DNA of 64,000 nt from an uncultured Bacteroidales bacterium (GCA_944322565.1 CALUPG010000007.1:62001-126000), one strand, 5' to 3'; shown: positions 17,107 to 26,716, counted from the first letter of the stretch. Notes: generated by a model from the letters alone, not told the origin. Numbers and translations are program-made.

Positions 17107-18229
17107 CAACAGGGAAATGCTTCTTCACCTTCTTACTGACATACTGCGCAATTCCGTCATGATTACCGGACTGGTGGTCATCATGATGATGCTCATAGAA
17201 TCCATTGACCTGGAGTCCGGAGGCAGATTCTTCGGAAAATTCAGGAATTCAAGGGCAGGACAGACTGTGGTTGCCGCGATTCTCGGCTCAATTCCCGGAT
17301 GTATAGGGGGATTCGCGGCCGTATCCCTCTACTCGCAGAGAATATTGAGCTTCGGAGCCCTCGTGGCCATGATGATAGCCTCGACCGGAGACGAAGCCTT
17401 CATGCTGATTGCCCTGAAGCCGGACAAGGCATTGTGGCTGTTTCTGCTGCTGTTTGTCCTTGCTGTCACTTGCGGCATCATCATTGACCTTGCCGGCATA
17501 AAAATCAGGAAGCACGGGAATGAAGGTTTTCGCGCAGAAGGATACATTGATTCGGACTTATCTTCCGGCGGATGCTGCTCAGCAAGCCACAAAGAGAAAG
17601 AAAGCGGGGGGAAAAGACATCCCGGATGGAAAAGAATCGTTCTTCTCGTCGGGGTCATCATTTTTCTCGGAGTCCTTGTGTCAGGCCTGCTCTCTCATGA
17701 GCATCATCATACAGTCAACCACGGAGAGAGCATCGCTGCGGCAGATACCGTGTTGCTGAACATACTTGACGAAAAATGGATGAACATACTGTTCACCGTC
17801 CTGAGCCTCGGACTCATAGCCGTCATCTGGAGGGCTGATGACCATTTCGTGGAACACAGGCTGTGGGAGCATATTGTCAAGAAACATCTGCCGGTCATCT
17901 TCGCATGGACATTCGGGGTTCTTGCAGTCATCGGCATCGGGATGGCCTACATTGACATCACCGGATGGATATCCAGAAACACTGCAGCAATGATTCTGCT
18001 GGCAGCTCTCATCGGTCTGATTCCTGAGTCCGGCCCGCACATGATTTTCGTAAGCCTCTGGGCGGCAGGCATCGTCCCTCTGCCGGTGCTGCTTGCGAGC
18101 TGCATCTCCCAGGACGGACACTCATCGCTTCCGCTGCTTGCGGAAGACAGAAGGAGCTTCGCATATGCGAAGCTCCTCAACTGCCTCATCGCCGTCCTGG
18201 CAGGATTCGGCGCGATGTTCCTTATGTAA
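17099..18229 (+). CDS. Putative 10-TM manganese/heavy-metal exporter (ArsP_2-like)
   Basis: A 376-residue polytopic membrane protein with about ten transmembrane helices. Motifs resembling the putative manganese/heavy-metal transporter family include IPGCIGGFAAVSLYS, ASTGDEAFMLIALKP, LIPESGPHMIFVSL and SQDGHSSLPLLAEDR. The acidic/His residues in the helices (GDEAF, PESGPH, QDGHSS) look like metal ligands. A central cytoplasmic loop holds CC and a His cluster (SHEHHHTVNHGES, about residue 198), which could bind metal. It overlaps the DUF1573 gene and ends 1 bp from the convergent PCMD gene, so transcription has to stop inside or across coding sequence. Substrate inferred from family only. Confidence 0.75.
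   Translation: MNSNREMLLHLLTDILRNSVMITGLVVIMMMLIESIDLESGGRFFGKFRNSRAGQTVVAAILGSIPGCIGGFAAVSLYSQRILSFGALVAMMIASTGDEAFMLIALKPDKALWLFLLLFVLAVTCGIIIDLAGIKIRKHGNEGFRAEGYIDSDLSSGGCCSASHKEKESGGKRHPGWKRIVLLVGVIIFLGVLVSGLLSHEHHHTVNHGESIAAADTVLLNILDEKWMNILFTVLSLGLIAVIWRADDHFVEHRLWEHIVKKHLPVIFAWTFGVLAVIGIGMAYIDITGWISRNTAAMILLAALIGLIPESGPHMIFVSLWAAGIVPLPVLLASCISQDGHSSLPLLAEDRRSFAYAKLLNCLIAVLAGFGAMFLM
18128..18177. repeat. Two hairpins, one a perfect 26-bp palindrome, in the 3' end of the exporter gene
   Basis: CTTCCGC and GCGGAAG (18128-18134 and 18140-18146) form a 7-bp stem. Five bases later comes a perfect 26-bp palindrome (18152-18177, half-site AGGAGCTTCGCAT). Both are within the coding sequence, about 50 nt before its stop and just before a convergent gene with a 1-bp gap. 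No T-run follows. They may slow or end transcription from both sides, or bind a protein. Confidence 0.6.
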
Positions 18230-18230
18230 A

Positions 18231-19919
18231 TCAGTCGTATACGAATTTAAACTCGTCGACATACATGACGCTTCCGATGCCTCCGGTGAAATAGTCTCCC
18301 TTATAGCTCGCGCAGGCAATCACTACTGCATAAGTCGGAGTCGCATCCGGACGCCACCAGTCAAGTTCAACAGTGAACGGAATATATCCGCCTGCGTCCG
18401 CCTGCGGGTCGGCAAATGTATCCTTGTCGCTTTCCATCTTGCCATATGCGATGATATTGGGATTGGACGGCGACTGGTCCACGAAAATATTCTGTGAAGT
18501 ATTGACTGTAAAGGGTGCGGTCCAGTCGGTGAGGAAAACAAGAATCTGGCACTGGTCCATAGTGTTCAGAAGATTCTTATAGGGATCCTTCGCAGTATTT
18601 ACAGGAACCGGCTTGTAGGCGTAGTAGCCTTTCAGGGCCTTCGGCCTCGCAGTGAACGGAGTCCCCCAGTCCATTATTGCGCCCAGTCCGCTTATTCCCT
18701 TGAACTTACCTGTAATTATGTTGCCGGCGGCAAATGCTATCACGGCATTCTTGCTTTCAAGTCTTGCCGCACGCTGTCCCTGTCCGGAAACCGGCACTGA
18801 CTCCGTTGGCGTTGTAAGCGACCCGACAAAGGCACCGGAACCAGGATTGGCCGTATCCCATACCTGATATGTGTCATTGAGATTAGGATACCAGATGTCG
18901 TATGCCCCGGACTTGGTTGAATACCAGTCATTGAAATTCATGTTGTAGATCTGGTCCGGGGTACCGGTGGTCACGGTTACGGCATCGCTCCGGGAAGTTT
19001 CCGTGCATACCCTGAACTCATATGAAGTACCTGGCTCGAGCCGCACTGAGCCCTCTTCAATCGTATTGTCCGACGGGACCTTTGCCGAAATGCTGATGCC
19101 GTCCACATCAAGGTCATCGAATCTTGTCCATTCGCTGTCGCCGGCATCTCCGTCCGTCCCTTCTGCCCTGCGGTACTCCAGATAAGGAGTGCCCGTTCCG
19201 TCAAACCGGGCCTCGATGTCCACATGATAACACCACGGATTGGCTTTAGTTATCTCGGCTTCTACTGTTTCCTGTTCGAAGGCTATCTTCCATCTCACCT
19301 TGACATCGTCATACCTGACTTCGGCCGTCAGTCCTGTAAGGACATCCACATCTTCCATCGGAAAGACGCATGGAGTATCCGAGACCGTCTCAGCCCCGTC
19401 AGGGCCGGCAGTCACAAGATAGATCTCCGACCCCTCCTTCTCCAGCTTCATGTCCGTGATTGTCATGTGCTGCAGACTCTGGCTTTCCAGGACGAACACA
19501 TTTGCGATTCTCATTTCGGGATTGATAATCGGAGACGACCCCTGGTTCTCGCACCGGATATATCTGTCAACCGGCTGCAGGGCAGTAACCGTCCACTTAT
19601 AGTCCTGGTATGTTGACAAGGTATAAGTCCTTGTTTCAGTAAGGTCTATAATGGCATCCGCCTGAGGAAAATCCGTTGATGACGCTCCTTCGGAAAGAGC
19701 ACTCTCAGTTACTTTCAGAGAAGCCGGGTCCGCCGTCTCCTCAAGGACGATTGTCACAGTCCTTGAGTCCGCGTCAATCGTACAGCTTTCCTGTCCTTCC
19801 ACGGCAAACGCAACGACATTGGCAAGGACGCGCGGATAAGACATGTCATTCTCTATCAGGCAAGACTGCACAAGCAGCGCAGCAGCGGCCAGGGCCAGAA
19901 TATGTCCATAAGGTTTCAT
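18231..19919 (-). CDS. PCMD domain surface lipoprotein
   Basis: A 562-residue lipoprotein (lipobox ALLVQSC, about residue 20). The N-terminal portion is beta-rich and not obviously DUF4493. An Fn3-like segment (RLEPGTSYEFRVCTETSRSD) follows. The C-terminal half is a PCMD domain with its usual markers: YDIWYPNLNDTYQVWDTANP, AARLESKNAVIAFAAGNI, DWGTPFTARPKALKGYYAY and VMYVDEFKFVYD. PCMD is called a putative carbohydrate metabolism domain, and its jelly-roll-like fold suggests glycan binding at the cell surface. It is last in a five-gene operon and overlaps the barrel gene by 4 nt. Confidence 0.8.
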   Translation of the reverse strand: MKPYGHILALAAAALLVQSCLIENDMSYPRVLANVVAFAVEGQESCTIDADSRTVTIVLEETADPASLKVTESALSEGASSTDFPQADAIIDLTETRTYTLSTYQDYKWTVTALQPVDRYIRCENQGSSPIINPEMRIANVFVLESQSLQHMTITDMKLEKEGSEIYLVTAGPDGAETVSDTPCVFPMEDVDVLTGLTAEVRYDDVKVRWKIAFEQETVEAEITKANPWCYHVDIEARFDGTGTPYLEYRRAEGTDGDAGDSEWTRFDDLDVDGISISAKVPSDNTIEEGSVRLEPGTSYEFRVCTETSRSDAVTVTTGTPDQIYNMNFNDWYSTKSGAYDIWYPNLNDTYQVWDTANPGSGAFVGSLTTPTESVPVSGQGQRAARLESKNAVIAFAAGNIITGKFKGISGLGAIMDWGTPFTARPKALKGYYAYKPVPVNTAKDPYKNLLNTMDQCQILVFLTDWTAPFTVNTSQNIFVDQSPSNPNIIAYGKMESDKDTFADPQADAGGYIPFTVELDWWRPDATPTYAVVIACASYKGDYFTGGIGSVMYVDEFKFVYD

Positions 19920-20752
19920 AACTGGACCTCCGCAGGCTTTCTGTCAGCCTTTTTTACCCTATGAGCCCCTGTCGGAATATAGAATGACATTCCGAAGCCG
20001 ATTGAAAACAGATTTATCTTGAAATTGGCACCGCTGTTCTCCATCTCGCTTCTTTCCACCTGATTTGTCACCTGTTCAACTTTCTGGTAATTGAATCCAA
20101 GAAGACCTATCGACACCTCCACGGCAACCTCATTGGTCACAAAGGCAGTGATGCCAGGTACAAGGCCGAGCTCAAACTGATAAATGTCCTGATAGGTGCC
20201 TGATTTGGCGCCTTCGTCAAACTTATAGGTTTCGGACTGGGCATAGCCTCCAGTCGCCCTGACTTCCGTGAACAGGGCAAAGCGCCTGCTGTCGGCAATC
20301 GGCATATAGTTGCGCAGGGTGACCGAACCGGTATAGGACTGCTTGAAATAATGAAAATTACTCAGGTTAAAAGACATCGCATCTCCCAGTGAAATATTGG
20401 CATTCCCGAGTCCGAGCGAGGATCTGTCATAATCAAAGCGGACACCGACCGAAAGGTTGTCCGCAATGAAATATGATGCGTAGGGAGCGACACCGAAAGA
20501 CATCATGTTGCCGTGTATATCCTGAAACAGAGAGAAAAGCATGGCATAGCCGGCATCATCGGTAGAATTACCGATGCTGTAGTTGTTATAGGAAAATGAC
20601 ACTCCGGCTCCCACTGTACCTTTGGGGATAAACACGGAACGGCTCATGCCGATTCCCCTGTCGAAAGGCTCCACAGGCTTCTTTTCCTTTGAAAATGCTG
20701 AAAAGACGGAGAGAAATCCCAATGTCAATATTGTAAAAAATATCTTCTTCAT
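19916..20752 (-). CDS. Outer-membrane beta-barrel protein
   Basis: A 278-residue protein with a signal peptide (IFFTILTLGFLSVFSAFS) and a series of amphipathic strands ending in aromatic residues (GAGVSFSYNNYSI, SVGVRFDYDRSSLG, GSVTLRNYMPI, ALFTEVRATGGYA, SIGFGMSFYIP). This points to an 8-10-stranded outer-membrane barrel. No OmpA peptidoglycan-binding domain is present; the tail AHRVKKADRKPAEVQL is short and basic. It sits between two PCMD lipoprotein genes and overlaps the downstream one, so it may help anchor or expose those proteins. Specific function unknown. Confidence 0.75.
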   Translation of the reverse strand: MKKIFFTILTLGFLSVFSAFSKEKKPVEPFDRGIGMSRSVFIPKGTVGAGVSFSYNNYSIGNSTDDAGYAMLFSLFQDIHGNMMSFGVAPYASYFIADNLSVGVRFDYDRSSLGLGNANISLGDAMSFNLSNFHYFKQSYTGSVTLRNYMPIADSRRFALFTEVRATGGYAQSETYKFDEGAKSGTYQDIYQFELGLVPGITAFVTNEVAVEVSIGLLGFNYQKVEQVTNQVERSEMENSGANFKINLFSIGFGMSFYIPTGAHRVKKADRKPAEVQL

Positions 20753-20796
20753 GCGTTTGAATTAAATCATTCCTTTGAAACAAATCTCATTATGGC

Positions 20797-22932
20797 TCAT
20801 CTGGACAAGGCATCCGGGTCATAGATGAATGAAAACTCATCAAGGTACAGAGTGCTGCCCACTCCTCCTGTGAAATAGTCCCCGTACTTGCTCGCCGCAG
20901 CCACTATGACAATATACTTCGGCACCCTGACCGTATCCCGGTACTTGAGTTCCAGGGTAAACTGCTGATATGACTCGGTGGCATTCAGGTCCATTGTCCC
21001 ATATGCTATGATGCCCTCGTCTGTCAGCGGATTGACGAACTGTCCGTCTGCAGTGCTCACCCGGAACGGGCTGCTCCAGTCCGTGAGCATGACCTGCACC
21101 TGCCCTATGTCAGTCTTTCCGCTCATGCCGTTGTAATCACCTTTGTTGACAGTGACCGGAATATAATGATAATACCCTGTCAGGGCCAGAGGTCTGGATG
21201 TAAACGGCACGCCCCAGTCAAGTTCTGCTCCAGGATCGGTGAGCGAAATCACAGCCTTGATGAAACGCCCGGTATATATGTTGCCTGCCGCGAGCCCCAC
21301 AAGCGCGGCCTCCTTGCTCTGGAGTTTCGCCGCATTCTTGCCTTCTCCTTTGGCATAGATATATTCTTCCTCGGCTGGAGTTGTCGGATATATCGACAGC
21401 GTCTTGGTGCCGCCGTTGGCGCTGTCCCACCAGAAATTGCCAGCGTCAGCATTCGGATACCAGGCACCACCGTCCTGATACCAGGCATCGAAGGACATGT
21501 TAGGGACTGAATCCGCCTTTTCTGTGGTGAAGGTGATTTCCTTGGTCTCCTTGTCCTCAGCGGAGACGGCTCTCACGGAATATTCGGTTTCCGGCTCAAG
21601 CCCCGTAAGCCTTGCCCCGTATGTCCTCGACTGGTCATCGGCAGATATCTCACCCGCATAGTCAGTCCATTCGGAATCCGATGTCTTCCTGTACTGGAAA
21701 GAAAGTCCCTGAGGCTTTTCAATGGCGAACCATCGCCCTGACACATCAGCAAACATTGCCCACGGAGCTGCGGATGTGATTTCCGTGTCAAGATTCGAGA
21801 TGATTTCAAAGTCGAATGTCTGCTCCGCGAAGCTGCTGCCCCTGTCTATTGCCGTCAGCCCGAGGCTGAAACTGCTCACCGGGAGAGAGGATATATAGGC
21901 GGAAATATCAATAGTTGCTTCCGCAGAAGATGTCTGGACCGCCGATACGGAGATTCCTATGGCAGAGAGCGCGGAAAGAACTTCTCCAGAAGCACCTGCA
22001 AGCTCCACGCTTCTGGACGAAAAGTCTGCAGGGTCAGGATATGTGAAAAGAAGGCTTGTGAATCCGTCCTCCGAAGACACTGTGATTTTTCTTGAAGAGG
22101 CGTCCCCCGCTTCCGTCTGTATAAGACCCGAATAATCGAAGTCGGCGGAAATCACAGGAACAGAAGTGTCATTCGGGTCAAGTTCAAGGGTAAATTCCTT
22201 TTCATTCATACTGTCATCAAGGACAATAGACACCGCCCCTGCCCCGGTTCCGCCCGACTCTGTCTCCAGACTCCAGCGGAACTTGTAATGCTCCTTGGCC
22301 CTGACATTTTCAAGAGTCCCGGTGAGATCCCGGTATTTCTGTCCGTCATTGTTTACAAGTGACAGAGTCCAGGAAAGTGTCCCGGTGACACTGAACCAGC
22401 CGTCCTCACCGTCAGTGCCGTCTGAATTGCTGAAGACAAGCTCCCCCTGTCCGTTGGTTACAGTAAAATCGTATGAAGAGAAATTGTCCCTGACCGCATC
22501 ATCATACTCCACGGTCACCTTGGTGTTGGCGACGGCAGCAGTGATGTCGATGTTCGCAACTTCCCCTGAAACTATGGAAAATCCGGTGCTCCCTGTATAG
22601 AACGGGGCTCCGAAAGCCGCCGCACCGGTCTCCGCAGATGATACTACGGCAGTATAGCTGCCGACAGGAAGAGCCAGAGGATTGTCAGGAAGCACAGAAC
22701 AATCTTCCAAATACGCCTTTTTTACATCTCTGGCATCATACACAGTCAGGCTGAAGACCGGTGCGGCGTCAGTCCCGCTGCGCAGCTGAGGAATCCGCAC
22801 ATCAAGTGCATCATCCTCATATACCCTGGCACACAGCCACCCTTCTCCGTTGTCACGGAGCCCGTCATGGCTGCATGACAGAAGGAGAGCGGCCAGGAGC
22901 GCATGGCACAATATATTTGATATTCTGGTCAT
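20797..22932 (-). CDS. DUF4493-Fn3-PCMD surface lipoprotein
   Basis: A 711-residue lipoprotein (lipobox ALLLSC). Order of parts: DUF4493 domain (about 25-250, with VPVGSYTAVVSS-type and TKVTVEYDDAVRDNF-type blocks), ending in the motif DDSMNEKEFTLE; a middle domain (about 255-390, containing SAIGISVSAVQTSSAEA); an Fn3-like domain (LTGLEPETEYSVRAVS); and a PCMD domain starting at MSFDAWYQDGGAWYPNADAG and ending TLYLDEFSFIYD. The close match of its PCMD to that of the downstream gene shows duplication within the operon. Probably a surface-exposed glycan-binding or adhesive protein; ligand unknown. Confidence 0.8.
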   Translation of the reverse strand: MTRISNILCHALLAALLLSCSHDGLRDNGEGWLCARVYEDDALDVRIPQLRSGTDAAPVFSLTVYDARDVKKAYLEDCSVLPDNPLALPVGSYTAVVSSAETGAAAFGAPFYTGSTGFSIVSGEVANIDITAAVANTKVTVEYDDAVRDNFSSYDFTVTNGQGELVFSNSDGTDGEDGWFSVTGTLSWTLSLVNNDGQKYRDLTGTLENVRAKEHYKFRWSLETESGGTGAGAVSIVLDDSMNEKEFTLELDPNDTSVPVISADFDYSGLIQTEAGDASSRKITVSSEDGFTSLLFTYPDPADFSSRSVELAGASGEVLSALSAIGISVSAVQTSSAEATIDISAYISSLPVSSFSLGLTAIDRGSSFAEQTFDFEIISNLDTEITSAAPWAMFADVSGRWFAIEKPQGLSFQYRKTSDSEWTDYAGEISADDQSRTYGARLTGLEPETEYSVRAVSAEDKETKEITFTTEKADSVPNMSFDAWYQDGGAWYPNADAGNFWWDSANGGTKTLSIYPTTPAEEEYIYAKGEGKNAAKLQSKEAALVGLAAGNIYTGRFIKAVISLTDPGAELDWGVPFTSRPLALTGYYHYIPVTVNKGDYNGMSGKTDIGQVQVMLTDWSSPFRVSTADGQFVNPLTDEGIIAYGTMDLNATESYQQFTLELKYRDTVRVPKYIVIVAAASKYGDYFTGGVGSTLYLDEFSFIYDPDALSR

Positions 22933-22980
22933 TTCTTTTGATTTTCAGTCATGCCTTTTGATTTCCGGCTTAACGACGCA

Positions 22981-24264
22981 TTATTCCGACGGAATGACAA
23001 ATGTAAGTGCCTTGCTGAGGCTCTGTCCATACTCATCAGTAACATTCAGGGTAAAGACATGCTCCGATTCCGGTGCAGCACCGAGGCCTCCGATAAGCGG
23101 AACAAGCTCCGAGAGAGAAAAATCCACCCGGGTCTGTCCGAGAAGAGCATCTCCTGTCGGCAGCAGACTGCCGAAATTCTCTATGAACGACTCGTCATAA
23201 ATCAGATCCATGCTCTCCCCCACAACCTGTTCAAGTACGGAAGACTGCACTCCGACTACAAAAGTTGCAATCTTGCCCGGGACGTTCACAACGAGATTGA
23301 CATCCATCCCGTCCTTAATTTTCATCGGGGCGAAATTAGGATTGGCAGCCCATTCGAGCGTCGGTTCAGCCGGAAGCTCCGGATCAGGATCTTCCCCGCC
23401 CCCGTCTCCCGGCACCGGAATCTCGTCAAGTCCTCCGATAAGGATGTCCTCATCCCTTTCATTCATGCTGTCATCGATGGTGATGAACGGCTTGCCGTCC
23501 CCGCCACCGGTCTCCACGGCACCGGTGGCCTTCGCATCAATGTTGAGGATTATATGGTCCCTGGCCTCGACTTCTGTTATATTGAGCCTTGCCTGCACAG
23601 GGTCCTTCTGCTCCGTGGCATCGGACCATCTGTAGGCCTGAACGGTCACAGTCAGGTCTGCAGCGGGGAAATACCCTTCCTTGCCTTCTGACACTTCCGA
23701 AGCACCCCAAATCAGGAAACCGTCATCCTCAGTGGCTTCGGCACTCCTCACTGTTATGGAATATTCGGTGAACTCTTTCAGAAACTCTTCAGTGCAATTG
23801 ACGCTTACCTTTACATTGGTGATGCCGCATACGAGTTCCACCGTCGATGTCCTGCCGGCTATTATGGAAAATTCCTTCGAGCCTCCGAAAACAGGCTGGT
23901 CCCACGCCGCAATCCTGCTGTCAGGTGAAACAGCCGAAATCGTATACTGCCCCTCAGTAAGCTCAAGGACTCCCGGCATCTCGGAATACACCCACTGGCG
24001 CGGCTCGCCGACACCGGATTGGTTCGATATGGTCACAAGCATTGAGGCGAGGGCGGCTTCCTTGTCGTAAGCCTTCGTCACGGCACCGGCTTCAGCAGCG
24101 GAGGTTCTGGTGTCAAGCATGCCTTCCTCCCTGTCATTGTATGAGTCGTCGGCGGAAGACATTGAAAATTCAAGTGTTCCTGTGCTGCCGCCCTGTATCA
24201 CAGTCTTCTGACAGCCGGCAAATACGGCTGCTGCTGCAATTACTGTAATGAATATCTTTTTCAT
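22981..24264 (-). CDS. DUF4493 lipoprotein lacking the PCMD domain
   Basis: A 427-residue lipoprotein (lipobox AAVFAGC). The DUF4493 domain ends with IDDSMNERDEDI (about residue 268), the same linker motif as its two larger neighbours. A middle domain follows (FAPMKIKDGMDVNLVVNV to the C-terminus), corresponding to the middle domain of those neighbours; this one stops where they continue into Fn3 and PCMD. It is therefore a natural short version, not an obvious frameshift: the stop is followed by a normal intergenic gap of 48 nt. Second gene of the operon. Function unknown. Confidence 0.75.
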   Translation of the reverse strand: MKKIFITVIAAAAVFAGCQKTVIQGGSTGTLEFSMSSADDSYNDREEGMLDTRTSAAEAGAVTKAYDKEAALASMLVTISNQSGVGEPRQWVYSEMPGVLELTEGQYTISAVSPDSRIAAWDQPVFGGSKEFSIIAGRTSTVELVCGITNVKVSVNCTEEFLKEFTEYSITVRSAEATEDDGFLIWGASEVSEGKEGYFPAADLTVTVQAYRWSDATEQKDPVQARLNITEVEARDHIILNIDAKATGAVETGGGDGKPFITIDDSMNERDEDILIGGLDEIPVPGDGGGEDPDPELPAEPTLEWAANPNFAPMKIKDGMDVNLVVNVPGKIATFVVGVQSSVLEQVVGESMDLIYDESFIENFGSLLPTGDALLGQTRVDFSLSELVPLIGGLGAAPESEHVFTLNVTDEYGQSLSKALTFVIPSE

Positions 24265-24337
24265 AATACTGTTTCTTTCTGAAATTTTCTATGATTGTTT
24301 TTCTGTCGTTTCTTATTTGAGTATGCGGGCCGTCATA

Positions 24338-26557
24338 TTATTTGTAAATGAGCCGCAGGTCATCAAGACACAGGACACTGCCGATATTGCATCCCGATGA
24401 ATATGAATTCTCCACCCCACCGCTTGCTCCGAGCGTGAAGGAGCGCTCCGTATACGAAGGATTTGATGAAGATGTAGACTTGAAGGTAATATAGACCGAT
24501 GCAGCCTTGCGCGTGACATCGCTGTACTCAAGAGGCAGTGACATGGTATCCCATGACGAGGATGCCGGTCCTGTCGCAGTCTGCGCAACAGCAAAAACTT
24601 CCCCTGCCGCATCCTTAAGCTGGACAAGCACATAGAAATTCTCGCCCGACATGGCCTCATATTTATAGGAGAATGACAGCATATCCGGGCGGCTGGAGAA
24701 TGGCCGGCCTTCTGTAGCGTGTGTCCCGTCATCATTTGCCGTCCCTATAAAAAGCTCTCCGTTGGACAGTCTGTCCACATTGTCAATGCTGTATCCTGTC
24801 CAGACCGTAAATATCTTCGCCGACTTTGAGCCAGAGCACACATCAGATATGGTATATCCGGCACTCGGGAAATTGGCGGTATTCTGGTTCAATGAGATAT
24901 AGGAATAATCCCCGGGCATTGTATATTTGCTGTTGACATCCCACCATCTTTCCTCTCCGGCAGACATCCACGGGCGGTACCATTGGATGGTCGCCTCCTT
25001 GGAAAATATCGACCATCCCAGTTTGAATGTGAAAAATTCATCTGTCCATTCCTCAAAGCCTGAATTCGGCATCTGGGCAGCCGCTTCAGTGACAAGGGTC
25101 ACAGGGTCGGTCGCAAAGTTTTCGTTGTGATTGTATATTGCCCTCACCTGATATGATGTCGAAGGGTCAAGGCCTTCAATGTCAGCAAAGACGGCCTCAG
25201 TACCGTTCACCTGTGACGGGTATGCCTCACTCCACTCTTTTTCCCCGTCTCTCCGGTACTGGATGCAGAGCGCATAAGGATTACCTTCAGCAATACTTGC
25301 CTTGAAATGCCTGAGGCTCAGAGCATACGCATTCCAGTCCGATGCAGTGAACGCAAGTCCTTCCGGAGATTTGTTCGATACGGTGAAAGTCTCTGATACA
25401 GTCCTGTCAAGAGCATCTGTGACTGTCAGGGTAAAAGTTGCAGAGAAATCATGCCCCGGCTCATACTTCAGTGTATTCTCCATTGCAGAGAAATCAAGGT
25501 TGGCAAAGCGGGCCCCGGACATTTCCCGCGGCCACCTGATGCCTACCGACCTCAATGCTTCGGCAATCCCGGCATCAAGGGAGGGATCTGCCAGGTCAAT
25601 GTCCGTTCCCTGAGGCACCCCAAGGCCTGCGAGATAATCGGACTGAATGTTCAGCATGCAGTTCTGAACCCCTCCGCGGGCCTCTATGCCGGCCTGTACC
25701 CATGCGGAATCCTCAGCCTCCATCACAATATATGCCTTGTTTTCATCAAAACCATATAGAGTAATGGCAGGAGGATCCTTCGGAGCAGCATCAGCAGGAA
25801 TGGTCTCCTGCTTTTCTATCACATTCATCGAATCATCGATGCGCACAGTCACCAGGCTGAGGTCACCTGTACCGGTATCAATCTCCGCATGAAAAGTGAT
25901 GAAGTCATTCGGACTGCATTCCACCGGCTCGGCCGGGTAGTACTTCCATTCCCCGTCGATCATTGCATAAAATTCATAGCCGAGGCTTCCGGCCGGCATA
26001 TATCCTGCCCTGGTCTCGTCTTTCTCAAACTTGAGATACCTTGAGGCAGAGCCGTCAAGCCGCACTCTGGAATGGTACTGGCTGTACCTGAGCTGAAGGT
26101 TCGTGCCGTATTCCACGGCGACCTTCACCTTGGACATCCGGGCGACCGCAGAAAGTTCTTCGACAGTCTGTCCGTGGACAGTAAAGACCGTATCGGCCGC
26201 ATACCAGACTGAATTGAATCCGATGCCCAGAGAATCGCCATGCTGTGCAAGCAGACGATACTCTCCGGCATTGAGCGGAATCCTGAGGCCTTCAGTCTCC
26301 GCATATGTATCCCGATACAGTCTGATTCCGGAAGAATTGTAGATTTCAACTTCAAAATCGGCCAAATCAGGCAGTTCCGCATCAGATGCGGTCTGAATGA
26401 CGCCTGACTTGAGCCCGGGGACTCCGCTTGTGCTCCCATCCGAGGACAGAGAAATGAGAACCTCCCCTTTTGCTGTTTCGCCAGGAACAGCAAGCTCCTC
26501 TGTACAAGATGAGAACAAGGCAGCGAATCCCGCTAAAATTACACCTGTTCGTCTCAT
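24338..26557 (-). CDS. DUF4493-Fn3-PCMD-like lipoprotein, first gene of operon
   Basis: A 739-residue lipoprotein (lipobox AALFSSC). A DUF4493 domain ends in IDDSMNVIEKQET (about residue 243). It is followed by a middle domain (ALRSVGIRWPREMSGARF), an Fn3-like domain (IEGLDPSTSYQVRAIYNHNE) and a C-terminal PCMD-like jelly roll (MPNSGFEEWTDEFFTF, GSKSAKIFTVW, FSSRPDMLSFSYKY, VLCLDDLRLIYK). The PCMD part is more divergent than those of the two downstream genes. It is preceded by a good promoter, so it heads the five-gene surface-protein operon. Confidence 0.8.
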   Translation of the reverse strand: MRRTGVILAGFAALFSSCTEELAVPGETAKGEVLISLSSDGSTSGVPGLKSGVIQTASDAELPDLADFEVEIYNSSGIRLYRDTYAETEGLRIPLNAGEYRLLAQHGDSLGIGFNSVWYAADTVFTVHGQTVEELSAVARMSKVKVAVEYGTNLQLRYSQYHSRVRLDGSASRYLKFEKDETRAGYMPAGSLGYEFYAMIDGEWKYYPAEPVECSPNDFITFHAEIDTGTGDLSLVTVRIDDSMNVIEKQETIPADAAPKDPPAITLYGFDENKAYIVMEAEDSAWVQAGIEARGGVQNCMLNIQSDYLAGLGVPQGTDIDLADPSLDAGIAEALRSVGIRWPREMSGARFANLDFSAMENTLKYEPGHDFSATFTLTVTDALDRTVSETFTVSNKSPEGLAFTASDWNAYALSLRHFKASIAEGNPYALCIQYRRDGEKEWSEAYPSQVNGTEAVFADIEGLDPSTSYQVRAIYNHNENFATDPVTLVTEAAAQMPNSGFEEWTDEFFTFKLGWSIFSKEATIQWYRPWMSAGEERWWDVNSKYTMPGDYSYISLNQNTANFPSAGYTISDVCSGSKSAKIFTVWTGYSIDNVDRLSNGELFIGTANDDGTHATEGRPFSSRPDMLSFSYKYEAMSGENFYVLVQLKDAAGEVFAVAQTATGPASSSWDTMSLPLEYSDVTRKAASVYITFKSTSSSNPSYTERSFTLGASGGVENSYSSGCNIGSVLCLDDLRLIYK

Positions 26558-26590
26558 TTACGGTTAAGAAATCATTACACGTTAATTTTG

Positions 26591-26621
26591 CAAAGTTATG
26601 TATTTTTACAGAGATTCCAAA
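26591..26621 (-). promoter_or_regulatory. Promoter of the DUF4493/PCMD operon
   Basis: The minus strand has TTTG (26621-26618), a 19-nt spacer and TAACTTTG (26598-26591), an exact match to the Bacteroidota consensus. The start codon is at 26557. Confidence 0.8.
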
Positions 26622-26708
26622 CATCAGCCGGAAGCCATAAATCCGGGGACTGAATAAAATATTATGAGCCATTGCGGAAAGTAAGTTCCGAAAATCACAG
26701 AATCTTGC

Positions 26709-26716
26709 TATTTTTG
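26709..26716 (+). promoter_or_regulatory. -7 box for parE
   Basis: TATTTTTG fits TAnnTTTG and lies 24 nt before the ATG at 26741. No convincing -33 box is seen. Confidence 0.45.
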
